Source of the DNA: Sphingobacterium mizutaii
GTDB lineage: Bacteria; Bacteroidota; Bacteroidia; Sphingobacteriales; Sphingobacteriaceae
Assembly: GCF_900187125.1 (NCBI RefSeq)
Contig: NZ_LT906468.1
Coordinates: forward strand, 930,001 to 994,000
Direction of reading: 5' to 3'
DNA length: 64,000 bases
Part shown: positions 61,567 through 64,000 of the stretch, one piece after another
Layout of the letters: every line of letters begins with the position of its first letter
How positions within the stretch are numbered: the first letter of the stretch is position 1
Notes under the pieces: generated by a model
Databases searched by the model: none
The model's input: the letters and a program-made list of their open reading frames with translations, nothing else
What the model was told of the DNA's origin: nothing
Position numbers and translations under genes: made by a program

Positions 61567-61600
61567 AAAAATGATGTTCGATTAATCGAACATCATTTTT
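61567..61600. repeat. Perfect 34-base palindrome
   Basis: AAAAATGATGTTCGATT directly followed by its exact complement, with no spacer. It lies in a gene-free stretch between rplM and the TPR gene and is next to GTATAACCCCTTTTGGGGTT and TGCCCTTCTAGGGCA, two further short hairpins. Confidence 0.75.
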
Positions 61601-61680
61601 GTAATAGCCCTTTATAGTTCAATACCAATTATAAAATAATTCTGCCCTTCTAGGGCAGTACATCGCTAAAAAGGCCTTTC

Positions 61681-61890
61681 TTTTCCGGTGTCACACTGAG
61701 GAACGAAGTGTCTCGGAGAGATGAGAACCTTCAAAAAGAAAAACATCCATTGCTGCATTGGCGTACAGGTCCTCAATCTTCGATTGAGAATGACAAGGTC
61801 ATGAGGTGGAGAATCGTACAGATTCTTCACTAATCGTTCAGAATTAATACTCCTGAGAGGGATTCAGAGCACAGCGAAGAATCTATTTTT
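61681..61890 (+). repeat. Compound dispersed repeat, family B (copy 3)
   Basis: Same module order as the copies at 16.1 and 16.3 kb: TGTCACACTGAGGAACGAAG, then GCGTACAGGTCCTCAATC with a replacement hairpin, TACAGATTCTTCACTAATC, and GATTCAGAGCACAGCGAAG. The order of modules is conserved though bases have drifted. Confidence 0.8.
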
Positions 61891-61965
61891 TTATTTTTAT
61901 AGAATTGTTGTCATCGAAAGCATAGCGAACGAACTATTTCCTTTCCTAGGGTAGATTTATTGAAA

Positions 61966-62042
61966 AATATTTCACCCCTTCCAGGGGTTATCCGGTAAAC
62001 GGTACATTTTTCTACAAAGATGTCACCCCCGCTGGGGGTTTT
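61966..62042 (+). repeat. Paired short hairpins (CACCCC...GGGGTT) following family B copy 3
   Basis: TTTCACCCCTTCCAGGGGTT and GTCACCCCCGCTGGGGGTTT, matching the pair at 16593-16667, which also follows a family B copy. Confidence 0.65.
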
Positions 62043-62274
62043 CTGCAAACACAATCCTTCCGTAGGAAGTCCTTTAGCCTCCGGCTCATTTCCAGTGGCG
62101 GAGAGATGGAGAGAATGCCGTCGACCTGTGCGATGGGATTGGCCTTGGAATGCTTCCAAAAGATCATCCCATCAAAAGGGATGGTCTTTTGAAAGATATT
62201 CCCGACAACAAGGCATTCTTTTCATGTGTGGATGATTGTGCGAAAAGCCACCTTAAATGGGCCGAAGCCTTTTG

Positions 62275-62361
62275 GTTACTTTTGGGCTCCAAAAGTAACA
62301 ATACGATTGGTGTCACTGAGCTCCTTCGTCGGTTTGGTTACTTTTGGGCTTCAAAAGTAAC
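62275..62361 (+). repeat. Two copies of a GTTACTTTTG hairpin
   Basis: GTTACTTTTG-GGCTC-CAAAAGTAAC at 62275-62299 and GTTACTTTTG-GGCTT-CAAAAGTAAC at 62337-62361 are perfect 10-bp hairpins. The rest of 61.2-62.9 kb contains no gene that I can support. Confidence 0.7.
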
Positions 62362-62457
62362 ATAGAAAATCCTTTGATATTCAAATGCACTTTGGCTAAT
62401 ATTGGATGCCAGCTTGAATTTAGTTATTGCAAGCTTTGCAATGCTGATTTTAACATC

Positions 62458-62553
62458 ATTCGAGACTCATTCGGAATTTTTGCAAAATGCACAACCATAT
62501 CCTTGATAACTTCCCGAAGCATTCCCGAATGATTCTCGAATATGCCTCGAATA
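62458..62553 (-). repeat. Dispersed repeat, family C, copy 2
   Basis: Reverse complement of copy 1 at 12980: CGAGGCATATTCGAGAATCA, ATGCTTCGGGAA and TTTGCAAAAATTCCGAATGA. It has an extra 11-base duplication compared with copy 1. Confidence 0.65.
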
Positions 62554-62935
62554 AAACCCCTGTTTTGGTCGCATAGTTAAAGCAGATTTTCATTGGGTAA
62601 AATGGGAGGGAAATAACTTACAAATATCCTATAATGAAAGACCCGTTGATTTCAATCTGTGGACATAAAGGATTCAAACAAACTAAGGGGTTGCCTAGTA
62701 TAATTCTACCTTCAAATTATTTATGAATTGGACTTTTGGCATTATAAGCTTATCACAGAAATATTACGCGTGATTAAACATTATGAAGGGTGATTTTATC
62801 GTGATTTAACATTTCTTAAAGATATTCATTTAAACTTTTCTGCATTTTTGTACTCTTTAAAATTAATTTATTACCTTGAATTGCCTTAGACTGTGCGCTA
62901 AGCAAGATAAAAGGTGAATAATTAAAGAGATTTAG

Positions 62936-64000
62936 ATGAGAATATTACAATGGTGCAAGCCCCTGGTTCTGGGAATAATGTTGATGGCGGGACAAGTGTT
63001 GTTTGCGCAAGAATTGAAGGATGATAAGGGTTATAAGGAGCAATTGGCATCAATTGAGTCCAAGCTGAAAAGCGGTGATTTAGCAAATGCCTTGCAAAGT
63101 ATTGAGGAGACCCTGGAAAAATATCCGAATGGGGCAGAGGTCTACTATGCCAAATCCTTGTTATATGCTCAAGCTAGAAACTTTGATGTTGCCTTGCCTG
63201 CCGCTGAGGAGGCCGTGAAGATTTCCCCTGAGAACATTCTCTATAACAACCATCTTTTGGAACTGTACAAGAGCAAAGGTGACTTTGCCTCTGCGGTTGA
63301 GTTATTGGATGAGTTCATCAAGAAGCAGCCCAACAATCCCCAAGTATATCGCGAAAAGATCATGATGCAGCATGCCGGTAAAAAATCGGAAGATGCATTG
63401 AAGACATATGAGGAAACGAAAGCCAAGTTTGGTGAAACGGATACGCTCGATGTCCTGAAGGCTGAAATCTTGATGGATATGGACCGCCCAAGAGAGGCGA
63501 ATGAGGTTCTTCAGCAATGGAGAAAGAAAAAGTCGCCAATCCGCCAGGTGTACAGCAGCCTGAGCTACATCTTGATGGACGAGAAAAAACCGAAGGATGC
63601 CTTGAACGTTTTGGAAGAGGGGTTGTCCACTACCAAAGATGATCTGCTATACTTGGATATGGCAGACGCCAATATGGCGATGAAAAAAGGTTCGCAGGCT
63701 TTTGAGAATATCAAGAAAGCATTCCAGTCTGATGCGGTTACCTTTATCGACAAGCATCGTGTCATGATGAACTTGGTGAACAACAATAAGGATTTTACGA
63801 AGGATCAATTGCAGGACTTGGCGAACACGTTGGTGTTAAAGCACCCTAGGATGCCAGATAGCCATATGTTTAAGGGAGATATCCTTTGGATGCGTGGCGA
63901 CCTTGACCAGGCAAAATCTTTGTACCTAACAACGGTAAGCATGAACCCGCAGCATGTGGATGCTTGGCGGAAGCTGATCAATGTGGAATTGGCGCAGAAT
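62936..64000 (+). CDS. Tetratricopeptide repeat protein, exported, partial (C-terminus off the right edge)
   Basis: 355 codons are open from the ATG at 62936 to the window end without a stop. A signal peptide (PLVLGIMLMAGQVLFAQ) is followed by consecutive TPR-like helices: LKSGDLANALQSIEETLEKYP, YYAKSLLYAQARNFDVALPA, LELYKSKGDFASAVELLDE, ILMDMDRPREANEVLQQW, and LWMRGDLDQAKSLYLTTVSM. The protein is probably periplasmic or outer-membrane linked and acts in complex assembly, but no specific family is evident. A TTACCTTGA stretch upstream resembles a weak promoter. Confidence 0.82.
   Translation, partial: MRILQWCKPLVLGIMLMAGQVLFAQELKDDKGYKEQLASIESKLKSGDLANALQSIEETLEKYPNGAEVYYAKSLLYAQARNFDVALPAAEEAVKISPENILYNNHLLELYKSKGDFASAVELLDEFIKKQPNNPQVYREKIMMQHAGKKSEDALKTYEETKAKFGETDTLDVLKAEILMDMDRPREANEVLQQWRKKKSPIRQVYSSLSYILMDEKKPKDALNVLEEGLSTTKDDLLYLDMADANMAMKKGSQAFENIKKAFQSDAVTFIDKHRVMMNLVNNNKDFTKDQLQDLANTLVLKHPRMPDSHMFKGDILWMRGDLDQAKSLYLTTVSMNPQHVDAWRKLINVELAQN

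Noticed and set aside
62020..62365. Two open frames of about 70 codons in the palindrome-rich region
   Set aside because: They overlap each other and the hairpin repeats, and their composition is not protein-like.

Overview
The window is a stretch of a Bacteroidota chromosome, most likely Sphingobacteriaceae and probably Sphingobacterium or a close relative. The support is: about twenty genes preceded by the Bacteroidota -7 element TAnnTTTG; a 666-residue IspG with the large central insertion; a 63-residue AtpE and an AtpB with a long His-rich N-terminal extension; an atp cluster that ends at atpG without atpDC; several SusC-like or OMP_b-brl_3 outer-membrane receptors; and a fatty-acid hydroxylase of the kind expected in a sphingolipid producer. 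Most genes are housekeeping. I see no prophage, integron, transposase, CRISPR array, secretion cluster or recognisable defence island.

Layout. 1-4.8 kb: the first two thirds of nuoH (minus, running off the left edge), a META-domain lipoprotein, ispG and a LiaF-like membrane protein. 5.0-7.5 kb: an MlaE/MlaF lipid-transport pair and an rRNA-type methyltransferase. 7.8-12.6 kb (minus): an uncharacterised 593-aa protein, purU and parE. 13.2-16 kb: a cupin and, divergently, a PIF1-type helicase. 17.0-22.9 kb: ATP synthase genes (AtpI/AtpZ-like, a small membrane protein, atpB, E, F, H, A, G). 23.5-25.6 kb: fatty-acid hydroxylase, FabH and ClpS. 25.7-30.2 kb: a TonB-type outer-membrane protein, a DUF1080 lipoprotein and an SGNH hydrolase. 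30.2-38.1 kb: yjjG, a two-component pair, a TPR protein, hemE, hemJ, a small beta-barrel protein, an aldehyde dehydrogenase and ribBA. 38.2-48 kb: an AraC regulator divergent from an outer-membrane receptor, a NylB-like serine hydrolase, dgkA, and a siderophore receptor with a solitary binding lipoprotein. 48.3-58 kb: tRNA-Met, a START-like protein, an LptF/LptG permease, a lipoprotein, a RibD-like reductase, an ABC-F ATPase, an AlkB/Ada-like alkylation-repair pair, an SDR and an AI-2E family permease. 58.5-61.2 kb (minus): rplM-rpsI-rpsB-tsf. 62.9-64 kb: the start of a TPR protein.

The most unusual content lies between genes. Four families of degenerate, modular intergenic repeats recur through the window. 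They include a higher-order tandem array with a 149-bp period (50.8-51.2 kb), a 49-bp tandem array (58.2-58.4 kb), a compound element carrying a perfect 19-bp hairpin (16.4 kb, with a relative at 61.7 kb), and copies of one family that sit inside the ATP synthase cluster between atpA and atpG. Other points worth checking are a perfect palindrome made of two back-to-back -7 elements between the AraC gene and its receptor, several genes whose -7 box is so close to the start codon that the mRNA should be leaderless, and a stable hairpin between atpE and atpF. I did not find a convincing new multi-gene system; the repeat families are the strongest candidates for something undescribed.
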